From JAAYZK01 sp964535025 (GTDB lineage Bacteria > Planctomycetota > Phycisphaerae > SM23-33 > FEN-1343), in the NCBI GenBank assembly GCA_964535025.1, contig CAZHRW010000040.1, positions 1 to 57,746 of the forward strand: a DNA stretch of 57,746 bases, read 5' to 3'. Under the pieces are notes generated by a model, which made no database searches, had not been told where the DNA came from, and saw nothing but the letters and a program-made list of their open reading frames with translations. Of this stretch, positions 50,208-57,746 are shown one piece after another; the stretch's first letter is position 1, and each line of letters begins with the position of its first letter. A program made the position numbers and the translations under genes.

Positions 50208-51452
50208 TCAGCGCCACACGGCCAGGACGTAATCGACTTGCACATCCGCCTCGGTGGTCACCTCGATGAAGTACTCGCCGCCGGCGGCCCGCCGGGGCGC
50301 CTTGCCGGTCAGCATGACGGTCCCGTGGGGCAACTGCCGGCCCGTGGCGACGACGTTGCCGGCGGCGTCGAGCAGGCGAACCGTGACGTTCGCCGGCCCC
50401 GCCGGCAGGTCCAGGCGGACCTTCAGGGGCCTGCGCGACAGCGACACGCTGTAGACGTCGCTGTCCGCCTCGCCCGCCAGGCGGCCCACCACCCACTGAC
50501 GCCCCTGGGTTTGGCCGCCCGTGATGGGCTGGGCCGATGCGAGGGTGTCGTTGTCCTCGACGTCCATCGCGCCGCCGCGATTGGCGACCAGCGTGTACGG
50601 GCCCTCGCCGGTGATGCGGACGTAACAGGGGCCCTCCTGCCGGGCGACATAGCCGGCGACGTCGCCCTCAGCCAGGACGGTCCCCTCGCCGTCGACCAGT
50701 TGCAGGTTCACCGCCCCGTCGGCCGCCAGGGACACCACCTCGCCGGCCTGGAGGTCCATCGCGTAGTAGTCGGCCGTCCCCGCGCCGCCGCCGCCCGCGT
50801 AGGTCAATTCAACGAGGAGGTACCCGCTCTGTTCCCGCTCGACCGCGGCCGAGGGCGTCACCGTCAGTTCCACGACCCCGTCGGCGGCCATCGCGGCCAG
50901 GTGGGCCGCCGGGAGGGTCACCTGCGCGCTGACGGCGGTGAAGTTGGCGCCGTCGGCGACGAACACATCGCCCAGGACCACCCCTTCGGCACTGAGGGTC
51001 AGAAATTCATCCATCGCGTCGAGGTCGGCGGAGGCGGTGATCGTCACCAGCCCGTCGCCGCCGGGGGCGATCGCGTCGGTCATCCTCAGCGTGTAGACGT
51101 TCGGCGCCGCGACGGCGCCGAAGACCATCGCACTGTCCTCGTACAGCGCCGCCGGGCCGCCCCACCCGTCGGCCGTGCCGGTCACCACCGCCTGCAGGGG
51201 GCCGGGCCCATCCTCGCCGAGCACGTGCTGAAACTCGAGCACCTCGGCGTCGGCGACCACGTTGTTGGTCCCGCCGCCGTCGGACTCGGCCTCCACCACC
51301 GCCGGCACGAGCACGGGCAGGGAGGTATCCTCCGCTTGGGAAAGGGCTTGCGATTCAAGCACCGCCGAAAGCAGCAGACGGGGCTCCAGCGGCTCGACCA
51401 GCGCGAGCGCAGAGGCGGCATCCGAGACGTCGTGGGCGCGATGGCTGCACAT
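50208..51452 (-). CDS. LEPR-motif surface protein with pre-peptidase C-terminal-like domains
   Basis: A 414-aa exported protein. ALVEPLEPRLLLSAVLES near the start is the LEPR-xLL motif also seen in the giant protein at 9887. Residues about 60-200 form beta-rich units with an oddly acidic, Ala/Gly-rich make-up. The second half has YYAMDLQAGEVVSLAADG, VNLQLVDGEGTVLAEGD and, near the end, VEDNDTLASAQPITGG, DSDVYSVSLSRRPLKVRLDL and VTVRLLDAAGNVVATG, the pattern of two pre-peptidase C-terminal (PPC) domains. GGAG precedes ATG 51452; a GTG start at 51470 is possible. Probably cell-surface or secreted. Function unknown. Confidence 0.82.
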   Translation of the reverse strand: MCSHRAHDVSDAASALALVEPLEPRLLLSAVLESQALSQAEDTSLPVLVPAVVEAESDGGGTNNVVADAEVLEFQHVLGEDGPGPLQAVVTGTADGWGGPAALYEDSAMVFGAVAAPNVYTLRMTDAIAPGGDGLVTITASADLDAMDEFLTLSAEGVVLGDVFVADGANFTAVSAQVTLPAAHLAAMAADGVVELTVTPSAAVEREQSGYLLVELTYAGGGGAGTADYYAMDLQAGEVVSLAADGAVNLQLVDGEGTVLAEGDVAGYVARQEGPCYVRITGEGPYTLVANRGGAMDVEDNDTLASAQPITGGQTQGRQWVVGRLAGEADSDVYSVSLSRRPLKVRLDLPAGPANVTVRLLDAAGNVVATGRQLPHGTVMLTGKAPRRAAGGEYFIEVTTEADVQVDYVLAVWR

Positions 51453-51504
51453 ATCACTTCTCCATTCCACCCAGATTACCTATCTTCAACGCCCGGATGT
51501 AATC

Positions 51505-51580
51505 TACATTATGGACAGCATGGACGCGACGGACAAAACGGACCGAAGCCCGGTGGGTCCATCGTATCCATGCTGTCCGT
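51505..51580. repeat. Inverted repeat of GGACAGCATGGA words
   Basis: GGACAGCATGGA (51513-51524) and TCCATGCTGTCC (51567-51578) are perfect inverted copies 42 bases apart, and the inner part has more GGAC words (GACGGACAAAACGGACCGAAG). It lies upstream of the LEPR protein gene and is related to the GATGGAC repeats at 1975. Confidence 0.75.
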
Positions 51581-51689
51581 TCGGGTCAGGCGCCCGTCGC
51601 CGGCGCATCGGCGGAAACAGAAGGCTCCCGCAGGCAGCCCGCGGGCGTTGTGTTGTCCACGTCCTGCCCGGCGCGGGTGGGATCCGGTC

Positions 51690-52172
51690 CTACAACTCGT
51701 CGCAGGGGGACTTCAGCGGCACATCTTCGGTCGCGGTCGCAGCACCCACGAGGGCGCCACCGGCACCGACCTTGACGACCACCTGGACGGGAACGGTCTC
51801 GTCGCGGGCCTCGGCCGTGCCGACTTCCGTGCTGACCTGAACCGCACCGTTGCCCTGGGCGTTGACGCAGACCGTGCCGAGCAACTGGCCGGAGTAGGGG
51901 CCCGAGGTCTTGACGTAGACGTCGTATTCGCCCTCCTCGAGGCCCTTGACCACCACGTTCGCCCAGAGCACACCCTCGCAGTCGGTGTTCAGCACGACGA
52001 AGCCGACCCAGTCGCCGCCGCCGGCGGCATCGGGGGCCTCGCCGCCGACGCGGGCGTACAGCCCCGTCCTGACCGCGCCCCTTCCGTTGCCGCGACCGGC
52101 CACGGCGACCCCCGCGGCGACCGCTACGATCAACGACAGCACGGCAATCTTCTTCAACATGCTCATCTTCAT
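51690..52172 (-). CDS. Small exported protein of unknown function
   Basis: A 160-aa protein with signal peptide MKMSMLKKIAVLSLIVAVAAGVAVAG, cleaved near VAG/RGN. The mature part is a beta-rich domain: TGLYARVGGEAPDAAGGGDWVGFVVLNTDCEGVLWANVVVKGL, then YDVYVKTSGPYSGQLLGTVCVNAQGNGAVQVSTEV and ETVPVQVVVKVGAGG. Regular alternation of hydrophobic and polar residues suggests an immunoglobulin-like or carbohydrate-binding sandwich. Two cysteines could form a disulfide. GGAGG lies 8 bases before the ATG. It has a strong -10 box and a leader with a GTCCCCC hairpin. It may be secreted or surface-exposed; no family recognised. Confidence 0.78.
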   Translation of the reverse strand: MKMSMLKKIAVLSLIVAVAAGVAVAGRGNGRGAVRTGLYARVGGEAPDAAGGGDWVGFVVLNTDCEGVLWANVVVKGLEEGEYDVYVKTSGPYSGQLLGTVCVNAQGNGAVQVSTEVGTAEARDETVPVQVVVKVGAGGALVGAATATEDVPLKSPCDEL

Positions 52173-52293
52173 CGCAGAAACCTCCATCCAGAAATGTGCG
52201 TCGGCGCCACGCAGCGCCGAACTTTGGTCAGTCACCGTCCCCCGCCGGTCGGGGGACAATCCAGGAAAAGCCCTACCCCGATCCGTATCCTCC

Positions 52294-52299
52294 ATTATA
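52294..52299 (-). promoter_or_regulatory. Perfect -10 box and structured leader of the small exported protein gene
   Basis: On the minus strand TATAAT (52299-52294) sits in TGTGATATAATGG. A convincing -35 is not seen. The leader (about 115 bases) contains a stem GTCCCCC/GGGGGAC (52237-52257). Confidence 0.5.
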
Positions 52300-52426
52300 T
52301 CACACATCCGTATAGATTGGGCGCCTCTGCCGGAAAAAGTATACGGACGGCGTGATCGGGGCCTCAGCGCGGAGCGGTCGAGGCGGTTCCGTCGAACAGC
52401 CCTTCAGGCACTGACAGCGGCGGGAC

Positions 52427-52732
52427 TCAGGCCGCCGGCGGGTCGAAGCGGTAGCCGACCTCGCGGACCGTGCGGATGTACGTCGGACGGCGGGGGTCGG
52501 CCTCGATCTTCGTCCGGAGGGTCGTGACGCAGCGGTCGACGCTGCGGTAGGTGACGAACACGTCGTGGCCCCACACCCGCGCGAGGATCTCGTCGCGGGT
52601 GAACGCACGGCCGGGCTTGCCGACCAGCAGGGCCAGCAGACCGTACTCCTTGGGCGTGAGCGTGACCGACGCCCCGTCCCGCTTGAGCTGCCGCGCCGCC
52701 AGGTCCAGCGTGAACGGGCCGAACCCGTGCAC
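52427..52732 (-). CDS. Orphan OmpR/PhoB-type winged-helix DNA-binding domain
   Basis: A protein of about 101 aa from a GTG at 52732. GFGPFTLDLAARQLKRDGASVTLTPKEYGLLALLVGKPGRAFTRDEIL is the four-strand platform and the first two helices of a trans_reg_C domain; RVWGHDVFVTYRSVDRCVTTLRTKIEADP holds the recognition helix and YIRTVREVGYRFDPP the wing. There is no receiver domain in front, and no membrane anchor behind, unlike ToxR/CadC. The true start is uncertain; upstream frame continues a short way. It may be a trimmed response regulator or a constitutive activator. No target site is visible in the window. Confidence 0.82.
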   Translation of the reverse strand: MHGFGPFTLDLAARQLKRDGASVTLTPKEYGLLALLVGKPGRAFTRDEILARVWGHDVFVTYRSVDRCVTTLRTKIEADPRRPTYIRTVREVGYRFDPPAA

Positions 52733-52964
52733 CCGGGGCGTGTCGCCGCGGCTGCGGCGGAGCAGGGCGCCGGCGCGGGCGGCGCGATCGACCGACGGGA
52801 CCCCCCGTGGCGCCCGCCGGGGGGACCCTCGCGGCCGTCCGGCCGGCCGTTTCCGTTATGGAATAAACACAAGCCCTTGTCCGAGCGCAATTTAATACAT
52901 GCCATCTTTCCGGCCGATCTTGCTTGGCACGTGTGGCGTATGGGACGATAATAAGGGTTCAGCC

Positions 52965-55256
52965 ATGTGGCCCTTCAAGAAACGCGTACGACAGCGGCGG
53001 CTCGAGGTCCGCAAGAACATCCCCACGCAGCGCGGGGCGCTGTGGCGGCGGTTCGTGCAGGCCGGCGGCCCGGTCAACGTGGCGATCGCCGCCGCCCTGG
53101 TGGTGGCGATCGTGGCGGTGATGGCGTGGTCGGACCGGGGCTTCCCCTACCGGCTCGGGGACGTGGTCCCCAAGCGGTACGCCCGGGTGGCCTTCGAGGC
53201 GCCCAGCGAGGACCTCACCCGCGAGGCCCAGGAGAAGGCCGTCCGGGAAACCCCCCTGACGTACAACTTCGACGCCGCCCTCGCCGCCGAGCTGCTCAAG
53301 CGGCTCGAAACGCTGCCGGATGAGGCCAAGGCCGCGATCGACGCCGAGACGATCCCCGACGCGCTGGCCGGCGACTTCGGCCTCGACAGCCTGGCCGAGC
53401 TGACGATGGTGGCCCGCTACGCCGAGCCGCCGGCGTCGGATCGGTGGACGCGGGCGATGCGGGCGTTCGTCGACGCCCTGGCGACGGTGGTGATCCTCCA
53501 CCCCGACCAGGTGGCCGAGGAGCGGGCCCACGAAGCAGTCACCTTCCGGCTGGTCAGCCCCGTGCGGACGATCGAGCGGAACAAGTGGGACAAGGGCTTC
53601 GTGAACTTCGCCGACCCCAAGGCCGTGGCCGCCGCGGTGGCCGAGGTGCCCCTGGCGATCGACGGGACGGCCGAGCGCGCCGTGCGCGAGTACGTCACGT
53701 CCCAGATCGCCCGCCGGCGGCCCAACTACACCCTCGACCGCGAGCGGACCGACGCCGACATCGCCGCCGCCCGTGACGCCGTGCCCCCCCAGACGCACGC
53801 GTACGCGGCCGACGCGGTGATCTTCGCCGGCGGCCCGCTGACGCCGATGGCCCTCAACGTCCTGCGGGCCGAGCACGCCGCCTGGCAGGCGCACCTGCGC
53901 GAGACCGACCCCGGCTACGCCCTGCGGACCGAGGCCGGCCGCATCGCCATGGTGGCGCTGGTGGTGGCGGGCCTGGCGGCGTACATCGCGCTGTACATGT
54001 CCCGCATCGCCACCAACCACACCCGCGGGCTGGCCATCGCGGCGATGCTCGCCGGCATGATGGCCCTGGCGGCCGTGACCATCCGCCTGGCCGGCTGGAA
54101 CGCCTACCTCGCGGCGGGGATCGCGACGATGGGCGCCGTGATCGTGACCGTCGCCTACCACCGCCGGTTCGCCCTGGTCATCGGCGGGATGCTGGCGCTG
54201 CTGCTGACGATCCAACTCCAGCGCGACACCGGGTTCCTCCTGTCGCTGGTGGCCCCCATGGTCGTCAGCGTGCTGATGCTGCGGGAGATCCGCACCCGCA
54301 GCAAGGTCATCCGCGTGGGCGCCCTGGCGGCGGCCGCGGCTTTCATCACCACGGCGGTGACGCTGCTGGCGCACGGCCGCCCGATCGACGCGAAACTGCT
54401 GGTCGACTGCGGCTGGGCCGCCGGCGGCGTGATGGCCGCCGGGTTCGTCATCCAGGGCATCCTGCCGATCATCGAGCACGTCTTCCAGATCGCCACCGCC
54501 ATGACCCTGCTGGAGTGGTGCGACGCCGACAAGCGCCTGCTCAAGCGCCTGGCCATGGAGGCGCCGGGGACGTTCAACCACTCGCTGCTGCTGGGCACAC
54601 TCTCGGAGACCGCCGCCGAGGCCGTCGGCGCCAACGGCCTGCTGGCGCGGGTCGGGGCCTACTACCACGACATCGGCAAGATCAACAAGCCCGAGTACTT
54701 CATCGAGAACCAGTTCGGCAGCCCCTCCAAGCACGCCAAGCTCTCCCCGGCGATGAGCCTGCTGATCATCACCGGCCACGTCAAGGACGGCATCGAGATG
54801 GCCAAGGAGTACGGCCTGCCGCAGGTGCTGCACCACTTCATCGCCTCGCATCACGGCACGACGCTGGTGCAGTACTTCTACCACGCCGCCGCCGAGCAGC
54901 AGCGGGCCGCCGGCATGGACCGGCCGCCCGACAAGAGCGAGTTCCGCTACGCCGGGCCCAAGCCCCGAACCAAGGAAGCGGCCATCCTCATGCTCGCCGA
55001 CGCCACCGAATCGGCCGTCCGGGCCATGAACGAGCCGACCCCCGCACGCATCGAGACCCAGACCCACGCCATCCTCGCCGACCGCCTCGCCGACGGCCAG
55101 CTCGACCACTGCGACCTGACCCTCCGCGACGTCCACACCATCGAGCAGTCCCTCGTCAAGAGCCTCTGCGCCCTCTACCACGGCCGCATCGCCTACCCCA
55201 AGGCCGACACCAAACCCGCACGCCGCGGCAACCACGCCAAGGCCACCGGGGCGTGA
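52965..55256 (+). CDS. 7TM-HD family phosphohydrolase (PgpH-like)
   Basis: A 763-aa membrane protein. A first helix (NVAIAAALVVAIVAVMAW) is followed by a large extracellular domain (about 55-325; 7TMR-HDED), six or seven membrane helices (about 330-505) and a cytoplasmic HD domain. The metal residues are visible: GTFNHSLLLGTL (His about 538), GAYYHDIGKINKPEYF (HD about 567-568), HHFIASHHGTTLV (His pair about 627-635) and ILMLADATES (Asp). Members hydrolyse c-di-AMP in other bacteria; this activity is inferred. ATG 52965 has TAAGGG at -8; an upstream ATG (52899) is less likely. The -10-like GATAAT at 52947 overlaps this ribosome site and was not accepted as a promoter. Confidence 0.93.
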   Translation: MWPFKKRVRQRRLEVRKNIPTQRGALWRRFVQAGGPVNVAIAAALVVAIVAVMAWSDRGFPYRLGDVVPKRYARVAFEAPSEDLTREAQEKAVRETPLTYNFDAALAAELLKRLETLPDEAKAAIDAETIPDALAGDFGLDSLAELTMVARYAEPPASDRWTRAMRAFVDALATVVILHPDQVAEERAHEAVTFRLVSPVRTIERNKWDKGFVNFADPKAVAAAVAEVPLAIDGTAERAVREYVTSQIARRRPNYTLDRERTDADIAAARDAVPPQTHAYAADAVIFAGGPLTPMALNVLRAEHAAWQAHLRETDPGYALRTEAGRIAMVALVVAGLAAYIALYMSRIATNHTRGLAIAAMLAGMMALAAVTIRLAGWNAYLAAGIATMGAVIVTVAYHRRFALVIGGMLALLLTIQLQRDTGFLLSLVAPMVVSVLMLREIRTRSKVIRVGALAAAAAFITTAVTLLAHGRPIDAKLLVDCGWAAGGVMAAGFVIQGILPIIEHVFQIATAMTLLEWCDADKRLLKRLAMEAPGTFNHSLLLGTLSETAAEAVGANGLLARVGAYYHDIGKINKPEYFIENQFGSPSKHAKLSPAMSLLIITGHVKDGIEMAKEYGLPQVLHHFIASHHGTTLVQYFYHAAAEQQRAAGMDRPPDKSEFRYAGPKPRTKEAAILMLADATESAVRAMNEPTPARIETQTHAILADRLADGQLDHCDLTLRDVHTIEQSLVKSLCALYHGRIAYPKADTKPARRGNHAKATGA

Positions 55257-55528
55257 GGACGACCGGCTCCAGGCGGCGTCCCTCGAATACCCGACGGCCG
55301 GGCGGCCGATGACCTTTTTTCCCGCGATTCCGCCGACGAAAACGCCCTTCCGGCCTTATAATGGGTTCATAATGGTCTAAGGCGCCACGTCGTGCCCGTC
55401 GCCCACCGAAAGGGCGGGCCGCGGGCACACCCGTCAAGGCTCAATCTGTCAAAGCATGCGGCCCTGCTCGCCGAAAGCATGCGCCGGCGTTCGCGCACTC
55501 GTGCGGCCGGGCCGCGAAGGAGAAGACC
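55257..55528 (+). other. Intergenic region with a -10-like box
   Basis: TATAAT at 55357-55362 follows GGCCT and is a possible -10 element; the -35 position is not conserved. The leader to the ATG at 55529 is about 165 bases and has short repeats GCATGC and GCGGCC; GAAGGAG is the ribosome site. No gene is supported. Confidence 0.35.
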
Positions 55529-56422
55529 ATGTCCAAGCGATCTGAACGGGCCCAGGGATTGTTCATCATCGTGCTCGCGGCGGTCATCCCCATCGCTTCA
55601 AGCACGGCCGCGGCCAGGCCGATAGGCCTGTACTTCACCTACGGCCAGTTTGAGGCCACCGTGAAACCCTATGCCTTGCCGGGAGACACCGCCGAGGACG
55701 ACGCGGGCGACGCGGTGCGCCTGGCCGTCTCCGACGGGGGCGAGGTCTTCGCCACCGCCGGGCACCACGCCGTCGCGGCGTACTCGGCAAGCCTCACCGC
55801 CGGGACCCTGGGCGTCTGCGGCTACGCCCGCAACGGCATCATCCCGGACGACCTGTTCGCCGGCGACGCCGTGGCGAAGGCCGCGGCCGATTTCAAGGAC
55901 ACGCTGACCTTCACCATCCCGGCGGGCAGCTACCCCGCCGGCGTGTGGGTCGACATCCCGATCGACCTGGCCGGATGGATGGACGTCAACGGCGACCCGG
56001 CGTTCCCCGAGCACGTCAAGGCCTACGTTCAGTGGAACTTCTACTGGTGGGACGGGAGCTACCTGGCGGACGGCATCCATCTGAACAATTACTCCGACCC
56101 GGCCGAGCGACTCGTGAACAATCGCCTGCTGCTGTCGGAGTGTCTCCTGCCCGCCGGGACCGTGCTCGACGAGCCCGAACAGGTCACCCGGCAGTTTCTC
56201 GCCGCCATCCAGTGCGTGGCCGGCGCGCACATGCAAATGGTTCCCGGCGAGGCGGAAGTTGACTTCGGCTCCACCGCGAGGATCGTCGCCGTCAACGTTC
56301 CCCCCGAGGTGACCTGGACCTCGGCCTCCGGCCACTTCGTCCCCGGCCCCGGCCCCCTTGGCCCGCTGGCCCTGGGCGGCCTGGCGCTGCTGCGCCGGCG
56401 CCGCCGGCCGGGCCCGGCGTGA
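55529..56422 (+). CDS. Exported PEP-CTERM-like protein
   Basis: A 297-aa protein with signal peptide MSKRSERAQGLFIIVLAAVIPIASSTAAA. The mature part (about 30-265) is beta-rich with Gly, Ala and Asp, including RPIGLYFTYGQFEATVKPYAL, PAGSYPAGVWVDIPIDLAGWMDVNGDP and YVQWNFYWWDGSYLADG; I cannot name its family. The C-terminus VPGPGPLGPLALGGLALLRRRRRPG has the hydrophobic helix and arginine cluster of PEP-CTERM sorting signals; the usual VPEPA motif is replaced by VPGPG. Exosortase recognises this in other bacteria. GAAGGAG is 9 bases before the ATG. Secreted or extracellular-matrix associated, function unknown. Confidence 0.82.
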   Translation: MSKRSERAQGLFIIVLAAVIPIASSTAAARPIGLYFTYGQFEATVKPYALPGDTAEDDAGDAVRLAVSDGGEVFATAGHHAVAAYSASLTAGTLGVCGYARNGIIPDDLFAGDAVAKAAADFKDTLTFTIPAGSYPAGVWVDIPIDLAGWMDVNGDPAFPEHVKAYVQWNFYWWDGSYLADGIHLNNYSDPAERLVNNRLLLSECLLPAGTVLDEPEQVTRQFLAAIQCVAGAHMQMVPGEAEVDFGSTARIVAVNVPPEVTWTSASGHFVPGPGPLGPLALGGLALLRRRRRPGPA

Positions 56423-56529
56423 CCGGCGTCCTGTCTGTCAAGTCGCCCCAACGGTGAGTCGGCGCCCGGTGTGAAGATCGTGCGAAAACTGATTCCGAAC
56501 CCAATCCGCCTACTCCGGGGACGCTGTCA

Positions 56530-57746
56530 ATCCTGTTCGGCACTCAGATTGCATGGCTGAATAGGGGGTGAGGATATTCTGTGTAGTTTACCTATTTTAA
56601 CTTGCGCCATGGGGGAGCTTGTGTTTCTATCTTGAATTATGGGACACAAGAAGCGCGACAAGGTTACATCGGCCGACCTGAAGGGGTTCAAATACTTCAA
56701 ACTCCTCGCCGGCATGCTCAAGACGCTCCACGATACCGGCTGCGAGCGAGACCGCGCGCACAACCGCACGCTGCACAGGGACCAGTACATGACGCTGCTG
56801 CTGATGTTCATGTTCAACCCGATCTGTTCATCCCTGCGGGCGCTGCAGGAGGCCAGCGCGTTGAAGAAGGTGCAGCGGACGTTGCGGGTGCCGCGTGCCT
56901 CGCTGGGCAGCCTGTCCGAGGCCGCCCGCGTCTTTGACAGTGACTTGCTCGTCGGCATCATCGGAGCGCTGGCCGAGCGGCTCTCGCCGGTCTGTCACGA
57001 CACGCGGCTGGCCGATGTGGATCAGATGCTCATGCTTGTCGACGGGTCGTGGTTGCGTGCGGTGCCGAAGATGACCTGGGCGTTGTTCCAGGACCCCCAG
57101 CACCCGGCGATCAAGGCCCACGTGCAGTTCGAACTGCTCAAAGGCGTGCCGGTGGCCGGCACGATCACGGCCGCCAACACCGGTGAACGGACCGTCCTGG
57201 CCGACGCCCTGCAGGCCGGACGGCTGTACGTGCTGGACCGCGGCTACGCCGAATACGAGCTGCTGCAGAAGATCATCGACGCCGACAGCAGCTTCGTCTG
57301 CCGGGTGCAGGATAGCGCCGTGTTCGAGGTGATCGAAGAACGCGAACTATCGAAGGCGGCGCTCGATGAGGGCGTCGTGCGCGATGCCGTGGTGTGGTTG
57401 GGAAGCAAGGCGACGCGAAAGGCACTCCGCCAGCCGGTGCGGATCGTTGAGGTCGAATGCACGCCCTATCGCAAGCCCAGCGGCAAGACCGGTCGCGGCG
57501 GTCCCGAGCAAGGTGACACCTTGCTGCTGGTGACGGACCGAATGGACCTGCCGCCCGAGACGATCGCGCTGATCTACCAGAACCGCTGGCAGATTGAGAT
57601 CTTCTTCCGCTTCTTCAAACACGTGTTGGGCTGTCGCCACCTGATCCGCGAGTGCGCCAACGGCATCGAGTTGGAAATGTACGCGGCCATCATCGCGTGT
57701 TTGCTGATCGCACTGTGGACCGGCGGCAAGCCGACGTTGAAGACCT
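56530..57746 (+). mobile_element. IS4-type insertion sequence, left part (window ends inside)
   Basis: The transposase gene is open to the window end, so the right end lies outside. The left boundary may be near 56520-56540, where the GC-rich spacer changes to AT-rich DNA (CTGTCAATCCTGTTC, then TGTAGTTTACCTATTTTAAC). Without the right end the terminal inverted repeat and target duplication cannot be set. Confidence 0.55.
56639..57746 (+). CDS. IS4-family transposase (partial, C-terminus outside window)
   Basis: At least 369 codons from ATG 56639 (MGHKKRDKVTSADLKGFKYF), open to the last base. The DDE motif is visible: Asp in LMLVDGSWLRAV (about 134), Asp in LYVLDRGYAEYELL (about 199) and Glu in IYQNRWQIEIFFRFFK (about 320), the Y-(2)-R-(3)-E signature of IS4. 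VFEVIEERELSK and other stretches fit the insertion between the second Asp and Glu. It would cut and paste its own element. Codon use is close to that of its neighbours, so recent arrival from a very different genome is not suggested. No ribosome site is obvious before the ATG. Confidence 0.9.
   Translation, partial: MGHKKRDKVTSADLKGFKYFKLLAGMLKTLHDTGCERDRAHNRTLHRDQYMTLLLMFMFNPICSSLRALQEASALKKVQRTLRVPRASLGSLSEAARVFDSDLLVGIIGALAERLSPVCHDTRLADVDQMLMLVDGSWLRAVPKMTWALFQDPQHPAIKAHVQFELLKGVPVAGTITAANTGERTVLADALQAGRLYVLDRGYAEYELLQKIIDADSSFVCRVQDSAVFEVIEERELSKAALDEGVVRDAVVWLGSKATRKALRQPVRIVEVECTPYRKPSGKTGRGGPEQGDTLLLVTDRMDLPPETIALIYQNRWQIEIFFRFFKHVLGCRHLIRECANGIELEMYAAIIACLLIALWTGGKPTLKT

Noticed and set aside
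52924..52952. TTGGCA-17-GATAAT promoter before the 7TM-HD gene
   Set aside because: The hexamers are good, but the -10 box touches the ribosome site AAGGG of ATG 52965, so a transcript from it would lack that site; the two readings exclude each other.

Overview
The window looks like a high-GC genomic segment from a Planctomycetota bacterium, possibly of the Phycisphaerae type. The main support is the combination of LEPR-xLL N-terminal motifs on two large surface proteins, a PEP-CTERM-like C-terminus, dockerin-type calcium repeats on secreted proteins without a cohesin, a formylglycine-type sulfatase, a GH106-type rhamnosidase, Gfo/Idh/MocA and ThuA proteins, and an HU protein with a long lysine/alanine tail. 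No rRNA, tRNA or CRISPR array was seen.

Layout. 1-5 kb: the tail of a class III aminotransferase (BioA-like), a PAS histidine kinase, two small membrane proteins and a sulfatase. 5-8.4 kb: a DUF2075 ATPase with an N-terminal nuclease-like segment, then about 1.2 kb without a convincing gene that holds two degenerate repeat arrays, one with a strict 21-bp period. 8.4-18 kb: the GTPase HflX and a giant (about 2733 aa) surface protein made of a beta-propeller, 16 Calx-beta units, a CARDB-like domain and a C-terminal repeat domain. 18-21 kb: ThuA-like, Gfo/Idh/MocA and nitrilase-family genes, with a triplicated gene end between the first two. 21-31.3 kb: a same-strand cluster for a probably sulfated extracellular polysaccharide (two methyltransferases, a Wzx-like flippase, two sulfotransferases, GT4, GT2 and GT39-like transferases, and a WcaJ-like initiating transferase). 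31.7-36.6 kb: the HU-like protein and three tandem paralogous secreted dockerin proteins; two of these have near-identical promoters and a shared structured leader. 36.6-45.3 kb: carbohydrate catabolism (GH106, URO-D-like methyltransferase or decarboxylase, GH4, ferredoxin-type aldo/keto reductase, a sugar isomerase-like TIM barrel). 44-47.6 kb: signalling (a DHp-only protein, a full sensor kinase, a response regulator). 47.8-56.4 kb: unknown proteins, a degenerate trypsin-like lipoprotein, a LEPR protein, a small exported protein, an orphan OmpR-type DNA-binding domain, a 7TM-HD phosphohydrolase and a PEP-CTERM-like protein. The window ends inside an IS4-type transposase.

The genes suggest an organism that builds a sulfated, possibly rhamnose-containing surface glycan and also breaks down similar glycans, with many calcium-binding exported proteins. 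Gene ends and spacers repeatedly carry short iterated DNA words of different kinds; this and the leader shared by the dockerin genes are the least explained parts of the window. All calls come from reading the sequence; no database search was run.
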